Notes: generated by a model from the sequence alone, not told the origin. Shown: positions 19,458-27,804, counted from the first letter of the stretch. The stretch is DNA of 64,000 nucleotides from Shewanella corallii (GCF_023349125.1 NZ_JAKIKT010000004.1:1-64000), one strand, 5' to 3'. Numbers and translations are program-made.

Positions 19458-20792
19458 ATGAAATTCAGAATTCGTTCTCTTTGCGCCGCAATGACACTTG
19501 CCGCAGCGAGCTCTGCGGTACATGCAGAAGACCTGCTGCAGATCTATCAGCAGGCTCTGACCAACGACCCTGTAGTGCTGCAGGCTCAGGCTCAACGTAA
19601 TTCCCTGTACGAAAAGATTGAAGAAACCCGTGCTCCCCTGTTACCCAGTTTGAGTGCCAGCGTCGGTTACGGCAAATCCTGGACAGATCAGAACAATGAT
19701 ACCCGAGGTGTCTTTGACTCTGATGGTTTCAATGGCAGCCTGACACTGAACCAGCTGATTTATGATCACAGCGCCTGGGTTGGCCTGGATCTGGCTGAAC
19801 TGGCAGCTTCTCAGGCTGACGCCAGTTACGCTTCCTCTCTGCAGGGACTGATTATCCGTGTGACCACCGCCTATTTCGATGTACTGAGTGCTCAGGACGC
19901 ATTGGAATTCCAAAAGGCTGAGGTTGCCGCAATTGGCCGCCAGTTGGAACAGACCAAACAGCGTTTTGCCGTGGGTCTGACAGCAATTACCGACGTGCAC
20001 GAAGCTCAGGCTCAGTATGATCTGGCCCGTGCTCAGGAAATTCAGGCTGAAAACACAGTACAAAACAACTATCAGGCACTGCAGGAGATCACTGGTCTGC
20101 CATATGATCAACTGGCAGTACTGGACACTCAGCGCTTCTCAGCCAGCATGCCAGCTCCTGCCAGCTCATCAGAGTGGCTGAAATTGGCAGAAGACAGTTC
20201 ACTGGACCTCTTGGTGCAACGTATCGCCAAAGATATCGCTAATGAGCAGATCGCGCTGGCTAAAGCGGGACACATGCCATCTGTAGGTCTGCAGGCAGGT
20301 TACACCTCGCAGTTTGAGCGCAGTGACAACCTGAACGATACAGGCACAGGTAATGTAGCGCTGAATGTGAGCATTCCAATTTTTCAGGGCTTCAAAGTCA
20401 GCTCTCAGGTTAATCAGGCCCAGTATGACTATGTGGCTGCCAGTGAAAAACTGGAACAGACACACAGAGGTGTATCCAAGGATATCCGTAATAACTTCAA
20501 CAACGTAGCAGCGTCTATCAGCTCTATTAAAGCCTACGAGCAGACTGTAATCTCCTCTGAGAGTGCATTGAAAGCAACCCAGGCTGGTTTTGAAGTAGGT
20601 ACCCGTACCATTGTTGACGTACTGAACAGCACCCGTAACCTGTACAACTCCAAACGTCAGCTGTCTGATGCCCGCTATGCTTACATCCAGTCAGTCGTGG
20701 CACTGAAGCAGGCTGCCGGCACACTGACTGAAGAAGATATCGTGATGATTAACCAGGGTCTAACCGAAGCAGCTGCATCTCAGCAGCCATAA
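19458..20792 (+). CDS. tolC: Outer-membrane efflux channel TolC
   Basis: Trimeric outer-membrane exit duct for RND, MFS and ABC efflux pumps and type I secretion. The 444-residue precursor has a signal peptide ending SSAVHA before EDLLQ, and two copies of the outer-membrane efflux fold with long helices (about 30-225 and 240-435). ATG 19458 was chosen because AAGAAAGGA precedes it and it gives a clean signal peptide; the frame is open to 19281. It diverges from nudF and has its own terminator. Confidence 0.96.
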   Translation: MKFRIRSLCAAMTLAAASSAVHAEDLLQIYQQALTNDPVVLQAQAQRNSLYEKIEETRAPLLPSLSASVGYGKSWTDQNNDTRGVFDSDGFNGSLTLNQLIYDHSAWVGLDLAELAASQADASYASSLQGLIIRVTTAYFDVLSAQDALEFQKAEVAAIGRQLEQTKQRFAVGLTAITDVHEAQAQYDLARAQEIQAENTVQNNYQALQEITGLPYDQLAVLDTQRFSASMPAPASSSEWLKLAEDSSLDLLVQRIAKDIANEQIALAKAGHMPSVGLQAGYTSQFERSDNLNDTGTGNVALNVSIPIFQGFKVSSQVNQAQYDYVAASEKLEQTHRGVSKDIRNNFNNVAASISSIKAYEQTVISSESALKATQAGFEVGTRTIVDVLNSTRNLYNSKRQLSDARYAYIQSVVALKQAAGTLTEEDIVMINQGLTEAAASQQP

Positions 20793-20810
20793 CCCGGGTT
20801 TAGCAAGTAC

Positions 20811-20839
20811 AAAAAAACCGCCTCCCGGGCGGTTTTTTT
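20811..20839 (+). terminator. Rho-independent terminator of tolC
   Basis: Stem ACCGCC/GGCGGT around TCCCG with a seven-T tail, 19 bp past the tolC stop. The A-run on the other side lets it serve the convergent gene ending at 20858 as well. Confidence 0.88.
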
Positions 20840-20857
20840 ATGCCTGAAAACCGACAA

Positions 20858-21595
20858 TTAAAAATCGATTTCCACACCGGCAAAGAAGCCATCAAACTTC
20901 ATATTGGAAGTCAGACCGGAGAAGTTGTTGGCATCGAAGTTAAACTCGCGATAACCGGCGCGAACGCGGGTGTCCAGCGCAATGCCGTCAAACTGCCAGC
21001 CGAGGCCCAGCTGATAGTCATACACCTTGGACTCATCCAGACCAGCCATCACATCGGCAAAACCGAACAGGCCAAGACCTGGGATGCCAACCATAGCGCT
21101 GGCATAACCCATCACTACACCATCATCCAGATCGATCTCGGTAGGCAGGTTGTTCATGCTGACCATGTAGCTGCCGTGCATCTGCTTGTATGCGCCACCC
21201 ACGTCCAGAGACACCAGATCGTTGTCCAGCAGCTCGTAGTAAAGGATAAAGTCAGTGTTGCTCAAATCAGCTTCTGAAAACACATCCCCGGTGAACTGCT
21301 TGCCACCAAAAGTGAAATCAGCCCCTGTCATGGAGCCGTTTTCCTTCAAACGGTTTTCACGAATGGCCACATTAGGCACAAAAGGGATTGGGTGTTCAAG
21401 CGATACCCAGATGCTGCCCTGAGTAGAGGAGTCATAATCAAACTCCTGTTGTGGATTACCACTTTGGGCAAAAGTGCCGGAGGTATCAGCAGCCCAGAAA
21501 TCAGCTCCCAGCTTAAAACCCAGCAGAGTATCTGCCTGAGCAGACGACGCCATCAGCCCCATTAGCACGGAGCCAGCCAACCATGTCTTTTTCAT
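20858..21595 (-). CDS. TIGR04219-type outer-membrane beta-barrel protein
   Basis: Predicted small outer-membrane barrel of unknown function. The 245-residue protein has a signal peptide ending SSAQA before DTLLGFKLG, alternating amphipathic strands throughout, and ends in phenylalanine (AGVEIDF), the usual signal for BAM-assembled barrels. The overall pattern fits the TIGR04219 family common in Shewanella and Vibrio. It is 2 bp downstream of a DUF2333 gene on the same strand. Confidence 0.8.
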   Translation of the reverse strand: MKKTWLAGSVLMGLMASSAQADTLLGFKLGADFWAADTSGTFAQSGNPQQEFDYDSSTQGSIWVSLEHPIPFVPNVAIRENRLKENGSMTGADFTFGGKQFTGDVFSEADLSNTDFILYYELLDNDLVSLDVGGAYKQMHGSYMVSMNNLPTEIDLDDGVVMGYASAMVGIPGLGLFGFADVMAGLDESKVYDYQLGLGWQFDGIALDTRVRAGYREFNFDANNFSGLTSNMKFDGFFAGVEIDF

Positions 21596-21597
21596 AA

Positions 21598-22569
21598 TTA
21601 TCCCTGAGATAACAAGTTAGTTAAGTCAATTACCGCCGCATTGGCTCGGGAGATGTAGTTCGCCATCACCAAAGAGTGATTAGCTACCAAACCAAATCCA
21701 CTGCCATTGAGGATCATTGGGCTCCATACCGGTTGCTGGGTCGCTTCCAGCTCACGGATAATCTGCCGCAAACTAACCTCGGCGTTCTTCTTTTCCAGTA
21801 CATCGGCGAAATCTACTTCAATCGCCTTCATAAAATTCAACAGAGCCCAGGACGCACCCCGGGCTTCGTAGAACACATCATCAATCTTCCACCAACTGGT
21901 CTTCACCGACTGCTGAGACAAACCAGGGGTCGATTGACGGGCAGCTGAGTCGCCTGCCAAATCTGTGTTAATTCGCTCCTGTCCTACGCTGGCTGACAAC
22001 TGTTGTGACATACTGCCAAGACGCTTTTGCACCTCTTTCAGCCACTCATTCAGATTATCTGCACGGGCATAAAACTGCGCATCTGTATTGGCAGGATCAG
22101 CAATCCTGGCTCTGTACATCTCTAATAAGACGACCGCATCCGCGTATTCACTTTCAGCTTTTGGCACCAACCAACTGGTGTGGTCGATATTCAGCTTGGA
22201 ATGAGCATCCAGCAGATCCTTATCTGCCGCACTTTGTGACTGAGAACGGCTGAACTCTTTACGCATAACCAAGGCTAAATCTCTGGCCTGCTCAAGGGCT
22301 CCGAACTCAAACGCTTTCATATTATCCATGAAGAGTGTCGGCGGCATGACATCATTGGATTGCCAGCCTCCGGGCTTGTTCATCAGGGTATCCATTGTGT
22401 CAATCAGCGCGGTAGTGGTGGCGTAACCGACAACAGGCTTACCCGAGTTATTGGTCAGAGTTTGTGGTTCCAGTGCATCCGGCTCAATACTCCACCATAT
22501 GCTGACGATATAAAGCAGCAGTGCGACACCGACCAGTACACCGGCCACCGGTTTCCAGGCAATTTTCAT
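21598..22569 (-). CDS. DUF2333 family membrane-anchored protein
   Basis: Conserved protein of unknown role. The 323-residue protein has one N-terminal membrane segment (about 7-28) with the remainder probably periplasmic and helical; the sequence SIWWSIEPDALEP right after the anchor is characteristic of DUF2333. It starts 12 bp from the stop of the copper-chaperone gene and is followed closely by the TIGR04219 barrel gene, so the three probably form one envelope operon. Confidence 0.8.
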   Translation of the reverse strand: MKIAWKPVAGVLVGVALLLYIVSIWWSIEPDALEPQTLTNNSGKPVVGYATTTALIDTMDTLMNKPGGWQSNDVMPPTLFMDNMKAFEFGALEQARDLALVMRKEFSRSQSQSAADKDLLDAHSKLNIDHTSWLVPKAESEYADAVVLLEMYRARIADPANTDAQFYARADNLNEWLKEVQKRLGSMSQQLSASVGQERINTDLAGDSAARQSTPGLSQQSVKTSWWKIDDVFYEARGASWALLNFMKAIEVDFADVLEKKNAEVSLRQIIRELEATQQPVWSPMILNGSGFGLVANHSLVMANYISRANAAVIDLTNLLSQG

Positions 22570-22580
22570 CTTGGTTTTCC

Positions 22581-23054
22581 TCAGTGATGGTGATGATGGT
22601 GATGATTCTGGCTGGCCCCCTTACGGACCGGCAGGGAGATAAGCTGCTCACTTTCATCGGCAAAAATCAGTGTCAGCCCGACCTCTTCACCCTCTTTCAA
22701 TGGCTGAGTCAGTCCCAACAACATAATATGGTCGCCCGATGGAGCCAGCACTAACTCACCCTCTGCAGGCAAGCTGAACTCTGACACCTGGCGCATCTTT
22801 ACCATACCCTGCTCTTCTATCAGGGTATGCAGCTGAGCTTCTTTTGCGGCCTGAGTCCGGACACCCACCAAGACTTTGTCTTTACCCGGGTTTTTCAGGG
22901 TCATATAGGCGGCGCTATTTGGAACCGTGGGAGGCATGGCTCTGACAAATCCATCGTCAACCTGCACCTCTTGCGCCAGTGAAAAGGCCGAAAAACAGGC
23001 CAAAATGGCACCAAACAGCTGTTTGAATATTAACTTCAATGTCATAAACTCCAT
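22581..23054 (-). CDS. PCu(A)C-type periplasmic copper chaperone with a poly-His tail
   Basis: Periplasmic copper carrier related to PCu(A)C/DR1885, which supply copper to cytochrome oxidase. The 157-residue precursor has a signal peptide ending FSLA, and the Met/His copper-site pattern (HTLIEEQGMVKM then GDHIML). It ends GASQN plus seven histidines. The start could be ATG 23054 or ATG 23045. No oxidase gene is nearby; it heads the DUF2333-barrel operon and diverges from an enoyl-CoA hydratase. Confidence 0.88.
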   Translation of the reverse strand: MEFMTLKLIFKQLFGAILACFSAFSLAQEVQVDDGFVRAMPPTVPNSAAYMTLKNPGKDKVLVGVRTQAAKEAQLHTLIEEQGMVKMRQVSEFSLPAEGELVLAPSGDHIMLLGLTQPLKEGEEVGLTLIFADESEQLISLPVRKGASQNHHHHHHH

Positions 23055-23086
23055 TGAGAGCCCAAAGTCGATACAAGGATCAACCC

Positions 23087-23830
23087 ATGAGCAATATCGA
23101 GGTAAAGGATGACAAAGGTGTTCGCATCATCCGCTTTAATCGGCCGGACAAGCGCAATGCTCTGACGCTTGACATGTATCGGCAGTTGACAGAATACCTT
23201 ATCGAAGGTGAGGCAGACAACGGCATCAGGGCTTTTCTGATTTGTGGTGAAAACCACTGTTTTACTTCTGGAAACGACATTAAGGATTTCCTCTCCAATG
23301 GTGAGCTGGGTGCAACACACCCCGCGGTCCGTTTTCTGTTTTGTCTGCTGGAGCTGAAAAAGCCCATGGTCGCCGCCGTCAGTGGTGCTGCTGTGGGTAT
23401 AGGTACCACTTTGTTGCTGCACTGCGACCTTGTCTATGCAGACGAAAGCGCCCAGTTCCAACTTCCCTTTGTTAATCTGGCTTTGGTCCCGGAGGCGGGC
23501 GCTAGCATGCTGTTGCCGCAATTGGTCGGTTATCAGAAAGCCGCAGAACTTTTGTTGTTGGGCGAACCATTCGACGCCAACACGGCCAAACAGTTGGGCA
23601 TGATCAATGGTGTCATTGGGCAGAGGGAGTTGTTTGAACATGCCCTGGCAGTGAGCCTCAAACTCGCTGACAAACCGGCCAGTGCCGTGCAGTTGACTAA
23701 AAAACTGATGAAGGTAAACCGAAATAAGCTGCAGCATCAGATGTACCTCGAGTTGGAACATTTCAGCAGTCAGTTAAAGAGTGAAGAAGCCAGAGAAAGA
23801 TTTCAGGCCTTTTTAGGAAAGAGCCAATAG
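23087..23830 (+). CDS. Enoyl-CoA hydratase/isomerase family protein
   Basis: Crotonase-fold enzyme, probably hydrating or isomerising a fatty acyl-CoA; the substrate is unknown. The 247-residue protein keeps the two oxyanion-hole regions (KRNAL near residue 22 and VSGAAVGIGTTLLLHCD near residue 100). The residue following LVPEAG aligns with the acidic catalytic position of the second glutamate. ATG 23087 is chosen because AAGGA lies 8 nt upstream. It is monocistronic, diverging from the copper-chaperone gene. Confidence 0.88.
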   Translation: MSNIEVKDDKGVRIIRFNRPDKRNALTLDMYRQLTEYLIEGEADNGIRAFLICGENHCFTSGNDIKDFLSNGELGATHPAVRFLFCLLELKKPMVAAVSGAAVGIGTTLLLHCDLVYADESAQFQLPFVNLALVPEAGASMLLPQLVGYQKAAELLLLGEPFDANTAKQLGMINGVIGQRELFEHALAVSLKLADKPASAVQLTKKLMKVNRNKLQHQMYLELEHFSSQLKSEEARERFQAFLGKSQ

Positions 23831-23834
23831 TGGC

Positions 23835-24182
23835 TTAATGACTTTGCTGCTCGGTATGGGCAGCTAATACCAATACAGCAAGCACCAATACCAGGGGAAG
23901 CCACAGCAGGGATAATCCCCAATATAAAATAGCCAGGGTGGCCAATATCGCCAGGCAAGGTACTATCAGCGTCATGCTGACGGCGATGACCAGGGCCAGC
24001 AGTAATGCCAGTGCTATGCCTGCAAGCAGTATAACGCTCTGCCCCAGGTACCCACCAAGCTGCCAATCCTGATCCAGGTGGATTGTCCACGTCCAATGAC
24101 TGTCTGAGATTCCCCACCAGGTGCAAAGCACCAATGCCGTCATTATGACAATCCACTTATGATTGTTCTTCTTTAACTTCAT
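23835..24182 (-). CDS. Unknown hydrophobic membrane protein, third gene of the operon downstream of dusA
   Basis: I do not recognise this 115-residue protein. It has a basic N-terminus and a first membrane segment (about 9-24), a short tryptophan-rich hydrophilic stretch (HWTWTIHLDQDWQLGG), then two or three long Leu/Val/Ala-rich segments to residue 108, and a short tail. AAGGTG lies 6 nt before ATG 24182. It is 10 bp from the 37-residue gene. In E. coli the gene after dusA is pspG, also a small hydrophobic phage-shock protein; similarity here is only in position and character. Confidence 0.7.
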   Translation of the reverse strand: MKLKKNNHKWIVIMTALVLCTWWGISDSHWTWTIHLDQDWQLGGYLGQSVILLAGIALALLLALVIAVSMTLIVPCLAILATLAILYWGLSLLWLPLVLVLAVLVLAAHTEQQSH

Positions 24183-24192
24183 GCCCTGCACC

Positions 24193-24306
24193 TTACAGAT
24201 GTCTTCGCCATGGTGCCTGCCAGTGACATACCAGGAAGGCCGCGATAACAAAGCTGATGACCGGAAGTAACCAAAGCAGTGCTATGGTCTGCATTGAGAT
24301 CCACAT
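24193..24306 (-). CDS. 37-residue single-span membrane protein (unlisted small ORF)
   Basis: A short frame between two hypothetical genes: MWISMQTIALLWLLPVIS, then FVIAAFLVCHWQAPWRRHL. It has one membrane span (about 7-27) and a basic, tryptophan-containing tail. GGAG lies 6 nt before the ATG, inside the last codons of the preceding gene, and the stop lies 10 bp before the next ATG. Tight spacing with an SD on the same strand makes it a real operon member. Family unknown; it resembles regulatory small membrane proteins in shape only. Confidence 0.65.
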   Translation of the reverse strand: MWISMQTIALLWLLPVISFVIAAFLVCHWQAPWRRHL

Positions 24307-24309
24307 CTG

Positions 24310-24606
24310 TTACTCCGGCTTCTGAGTAGTCAGGATGACAGCCTCTTCTGCATCTTCTTCGGACTTGCTAGCAGCTACCTGGCCTTCAAGGTCAGTCATC
24401 GCTTCAGCTACCTGCAGACGCAGAGATAAAACCAGTTCCTGACGTGCAGATTGCAGCATTTGTTGAGTCTGAGTGCTGATGACCTGTTCAATCTGACCGG
24501 TAAGGTCTGACAACTCAACAGCCTGTGCTTCTGAAGTGGTTGCCATAGTTGCAGTTGAAGTCAGGGCAGCGGCAACGATGATAGATTTGAATTGAGTGGT
24601 AAACAT
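24310..24606 (-). CDS. Unknown exported helical protein, first gene of the operon downstream of dusA
   Basis: I do not recognise this 98-residue protein. It has a signal peptide-like N-terminus (MFTTQFKSIIVAAALTSTAT, cleaving near SEAQA) and a mature region rich in Gln, Glu and Ala that should form a coiled coil (about 35-75), ending in a charged tail. ATG 24606 is chosen because AGAGGGA lies upstream; the frame is open to 24681. A sigma-54-like promoter is 41 bp upstream. It leads two membrane-protein genes. Confidence 0.7.
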   Translation of the reverse strand: MFTTQFKSIIVAAALTSTATMATTSEAQAVELSDLTGQIEQVISTQTQQMLQSARQELVLSLRLQVAEAMTDLEGQVAASKSEEDAEEAVILTTQKPE

Positions 24607-24646
24607 AATAAATCCCTCTGATTGTGTTAAATGACACAGAGGGTAT

Positions 24647-24663
24647 TTCAAGGCTTGTGCCAA
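24647..24663 (-). promoter_or_regulatory. Sigma-54-like promoter upstream of the operon at 23835-24606
   Basis: The minus strand reads TTGGCACAAGCCTTGAA, matching TTGGCAC-N5-TTGCA except for A in place of the C at -12. The -24/-12 spacing is right, and the E. coli pspA promoter, as I recall it, deviates at the same position. The start would be near 24637, about 30 nt before ATG 24606. rpoN itself is at 56769-58244. Confidence 0.55.
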
Positions 24664-24760
24664 CTTTGAAAAAATAAGCACAAGAAACTGTTTAATAAGA
24701 ATTTATTTACTTTTTAAAGGTGAGATAAGGAAAAACAGACAGGAGAAGGTAAATCGGCAG

Positions 24761-24798
24761 TTGGTGAAAAACACTACAGATGTTGTATTTTTCACCAA
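24761..24798. repeat. 11-bp perfect inverted repeat between dusA and the unknown operon
   Basis: TTGGTGAAAAA and TTTTTCACCAA flank a 16-bp loop that itself contains TACA/TGTA. It starts 17 bp past the dusA stop, so it may be the dusA terminator, although no T-run follows on the minus strand. It also lies about 140 bp upstream of the proposed sigma-54 start, where an activator site would be expected. Confidence 0.6.
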
Positions 24799-24814
24799 CA
24801 GATAACATTGACGA

Positions 24815-25837
24815 TTATACGGCCTGCAAAGCCGCTTGCTGCTGCATTTTTTCCAGCGCATCCAGCACTACCTGTACCGTCGCACCAGGCTTGTGAGCAT
24901 TTTCACTCAGGTGACGGCGCCAGGCTCGCGACCCCGGCAATCCCTGATACAAGCCTATGATATGACGGGTGATATGGTTCAAACGCCCGCCATCAGCCAG
25001 ATGTCTCTCGATATAAGGAATCATTTTCCCGATAACCTCCTCCCGGCTCATTAAGGGCAGAGAGTGGCCACAGAGCTCATTGTCCACCCGGGACAGAATA
25101 TAGGGATTCTGATATGCCTCACGCCCCACCATGACTCCATCCAGGTGCAGCAGATGTGCCTGAGCCTGCTCAATACTGGTAACACCACCATTGATGGAAA
25201 TATGCAGATCCGGATAATCCTGCTTCAACTGATACACACGAGGATAATCCAGCGGTGGGATCTCACGGTTTTCTTTTGGACTCAGACCCTGCAGCCAGGC
25301 TTTACGCGCATGCACAATAAAGGTGTCACAGCCAACACCTTTAACGGTATCGATAAATTGGGTCAGGAACTCATAGCTGTCCTGATCATCGATACCAATA
25401 CGGGTTTTCACCGTGACCGGAATATCCACCACCTGACGCATTGCATCCACACAGTTTGCCACCAACGCAGCCTCACCCATCAAACAGGCACCGAACATAC
25501 CGTTTTGTACCCGATCTGATGGACATCCCACATTCAGGTTGACCTCATCATAACCATACTCCTGCGCTTTTTTGGCGCAGGCCGCCAAGTCTGCAGGATT
25601 TGAACCGCCCAGCTGCAAAGCCAATGGGTGCTCTTCACTGTTATAAGCCAGGTAGTCACCCTTACCGTGCAGAATTGCCCCGGTAGTTACCATTTCGGTA
25701 TACAGCAACGCCTCAGAAGACATGAGTCGGGCAAAGTAGCGGTAATGACGATCAGTCCAATCCAGCATTGGAGCAACAGAAAAGCGGCGATTGGTCGCTG
25801 TAATCTTTTGGGACTGACTCAGTTCAGAAACAGACAT
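24815..25837 (-). CDS. dusA: tRNA-dihydrouridine(20/20a) synthase
   Basis: FMN-dependent enzyme that reduces U20 and U20a in the D loop of tRNAs. The 340-residue TIM-barrel protein has the DusA-type N-terminus ([18 protein letters not shown]) and the catalytic cysteine C105 in [19 protein letters not shown]. It lies between the cheX region and the unknown operon at 23835-24606; in E. coli the gene immediately after dusA is pspG. Confidence 0.95.
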   Translation of the reverse strand: MSVSELSQSQKITATNRRFSVAPMLDWTDRHYRYFARLMSSEALLYTEMVTTGAILHGKGDYLAYNSEEHPLALQLGGSNPADLAACAKKAQEYGYDEVNLNVGCPSDRVQNGMFGACLMGEAALVANCVDAMRQVVDIPVTVKTRIGIDDQDSYEFLTQFIDTVKGVGCDTFIVHARKAWLQGLSPKENREIPPLDYPRVYQLKQDYPDLHISINGGVTSIEQAQAHLLHLDGVMVGREAYQNPYILSRVDNELCGHSLPLMSREEVIGKMIPYIERHLADGGRLNHITRHIIGLYQGLPGSRAWRRHLSENAHKPGATVQVVLDALEKMQQQAALQAV

Positions 25838-25944
25838 TCAGGTAAACCTTGGGTTGGACAGGACACTGGGTGTCGGGACAAAGGCGGAATTATACACTGC
25901 CACAGGGGCTCAGTGCCATGTCACGACATTGGCCCCATGAGGTT

Positions 25945-25974
25945 TTGAAACTATTCAGTAAGTTTGAATATTTT
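25945..25974 (+). promoter_or_regulatory. Possible promoter for cheX
   Basis: TTGAAA (25945-25950) and TATTTT (25969-25974) are 18 bp apart, about 77 bp before the cheX ATG. The hexamers are imperfect and the site is only a candidate. The 214-bp dusA/cheX divergent region shows nothing else. Confidence 0.3.
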
Positions 25975-26051
25975 CGCCTAAGCTTATCAATACTCGTTGC
26001 TGCAGGTTCAGGACTAATGCCTGAATCCGGAAAGGGGAAATTTCACGCTCT

Positions 26052-26516
26052 ATGAACGTTCAATTTATCAATCCATTTCTTGATTCTTTTCTTAATGTTA
26101 TTGGCACTATGGCCACCATAACCCTGACGCCGGGAAAACCCATGCTGAAAGAGGATGAATTGGCCAAAGGGGATGTCTCAGGGTTGATCGGCATGGTAGG
26201 CGAGCAAGCGAAAGGCTCTCTGTCTTTGACCTTTGAGAAGCGACTGGCACTCAAAGTGATGGAGAATATGCTTGGAGAAGCGCCCGACGCTATCGACGAA
26301 GAGGTGACGGATATGGTGGGCGAGCTCACCAATATGGTGTCAGGTGGCGCAAAAAAATCTTTGGGAGAACAGGGGTTTGAATTTGATATGGCCACCCCGG
26401 TTGTGGTGGCCGGCAAAGAACATCATATTTCCCATGTCAGCAGCGGCAAGAAGATTATCATTCCCTTCAATAGCCTCTATGGCAGGGCTTTTATTGAGAT
26501 CTGCTTCGAAGAGTAA
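26052..26516 (+). CDS. CheX-family chemotaxis protein
   Basis: Relative of CheX/CheC phosphatases, which dephosphorylate CheY-P. The 154-residue protein has the single E-x2-N active-site motif of CheX (VGELTNMVSGGAK, near residue 95) and the C-terminal beta region (KKIIIPFNSLYGRAFIEI). It stands alone, away from other chemotaxis genes, so its target response regulator is unknown. Orphan CheX proteins are common in Shewanella and Vibrio. Confidence 0.85.
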   Translation: MNVQFINPFLDSFLNVIGTMATITLTPGKPMLKEDELAKGDVSGLIGMVGEQAKGSLSLTFEKRLALKVMENMLGEAPDAIDEEVTDMVGELTNMVSGGAKKSLGEQGFEFDMATPVVVAGKEHHISHVSSGKKIIIPFNSLYGRAFIEICFEE

Positions 26517-26521
26517 CCAGT

Positions 26522-27718
26522 TTAGAAGGGCTGACTCACCATCACCCAAAACTGGCTGGACTCGGCGCTGACGCCGAACTCTGCCCGCACTACGACGCTT
26601 TCGACCTCAAATCGGGCGCCAGCCCCAACAGACCACTCCATCTCCTGGTGTAAAGCCGAAGCTGAGAAATGATCGGCAACCTTGCCTGCTTCGGCAAATA
26701 CCACCCATTGCCACCAAGGCACATCATAAAGGTTGAATACAGGCAGCTCCTGCAGGGGTTGCCAGTGAGGCTGAACCCGATACTCCAGGGTGTAAAGCAC
26801 CGCGCTGCGACCAGTAAAGCGCCTTGCACTGTAGCCCCTCAGCCGCTCAAAACCGCCCAGAGAGATACCTGCAAAATCCGGTGGCCTGTGATATTCGCCG
26901 TCAGTCTGGCTGTTCCAGCCCGGCGTATCAGCCAAATAGAAGTTGGCCGCAATAATCTGTTGTCGGAACAGGTCATTCTTACCCACAGAGAAGAACAGGC
27001 TCTGCTCAAACTCCCAGGTATTCCAATCCTGACTGCCGTCAGCTTCAACGCCGTGACGAAGTTTCAGCATGGTTTGTCCACCCTGGGTACTGTTACGGCC
27101 ATTATCCCTGTTATCCCAGTCAAGCAGCAGCTCAATACCTCTAGCGTATTGGGGCTGAGAGTCAGTTTGCTGTAGATGTCGGGATTGCATAAAAGGCGTA
27201 AAGCGCAGACTGGTCGTTCCCGACTCCAGCGGATTCCAGCTAACGTCCTGACGTGGCCGCATCGATGCCACAGCGCCCTGGCTTCCCCAGCCTATCGGCA
27301 ACACATACTCGGCATGAAACTTGGCAAATCGCTCTTCGCCACGGGTAATGGTTTTGACATCATTGCCAACGGCATCCGGCAGATAGTAAACCCCTTCCTG
27401 AAACAGGCCCTGATAGTATTCGCCACTGAACAGCCATTGCTCCAGTCCGGGCAATTGGTAGTTGTTAACGCCCAGGTACCCCACCCAACTCTCATTGGTG
27501 GTATACAAACCAAAACCAAACAGGCTGGCCTGCGGCTGACCGGCATGCTTAAGGACAGCTGCACCACCAAAGGCTGTGCTCAGATTCTCACTGGAGAAAA
27601 CAAAGGGAACGGCCGCAAATTCCGGCTCAGGCATTTGGGACTGGGACGACTGCCCAGCCACGGCTCCCGCGCTGACAAACGCCAACACGGATAGGAGAAC
27701 TCTGGTTTTTATTATCAT
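26522..27718 (-). CDS. BamA/TamA-like outer-membrane barrel without POTRA domains
   Basis: Predicted outer-membrane protein of the surface-antigen (D15) fold. The 398-residue precursor has a signal peptide ending AGAVAG and then goes straight into strand-rich sequence. The LRGY motif in GGFERLRGYSARRF corresponds to the conserved L6 VRGF/Y motif of Omp85 barrels, and the protein ends in Phe. There is no POTRA repeat, unlike BamA or TamA, so it is a barrel-only member of unknown function. ATG 27718 is preferred over the in-frame start at 27736. Confidence 0.8.
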   Translation of the reverse strand: MIIKTRVLLSVLAFVSAGAVAGQSSQSQMPEPEFAAVPFVFSSENLSTAFGGAAVLKHAGQPQASLFGFGLYTTNESWVGYLGVNNYQLPGLEQWLFSGEYYQGLFQEGVYYLPDAVGNDVKTITRGEERFAKFHAEYVLPIGWGSQGAVASMRPRQDVSWNPLESGTTSLRFTPFMQSRHLQQTDSQPQYARGIELLLDWDNRDNGRNSTQGGQTMLKLRHGVEADGSQDWNTWEFEQSLFFSVGKNDLFRQQIIAANFYLADTPGWNSQTDGEYHRPPDFAGISLGGFERLRGYSARRFTGRSAVLYTLEYRVQPHWQPLQELPVFNLYDVPWWQWVVFAEAGKVADHFSASALHQEMEWSVGAGARFEVESVVVRAEFGVSAESSQFWVMVSQPF

Positions 27719-27738
27719 TATTTCCAACTTCCACACAC

Positions 27739-27767
27739 AAAAAAACGGCAGAGACTCTCTGCCGTTT
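27739..27767 (-). terminator. Rho-independent terminator of alr
   Basis: Stem ACGGCAGAG/CTCTGCCGT with a three-base loop and a seven-base T-run on the minus strand, 38 bp past the alr stop and just before the barrel gene start. Confidence 0.88.
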
Positions 27768-27804
27768 CATGATTCTATCTGTCACTGCCTGACTGGCAGC
27801 TTAA

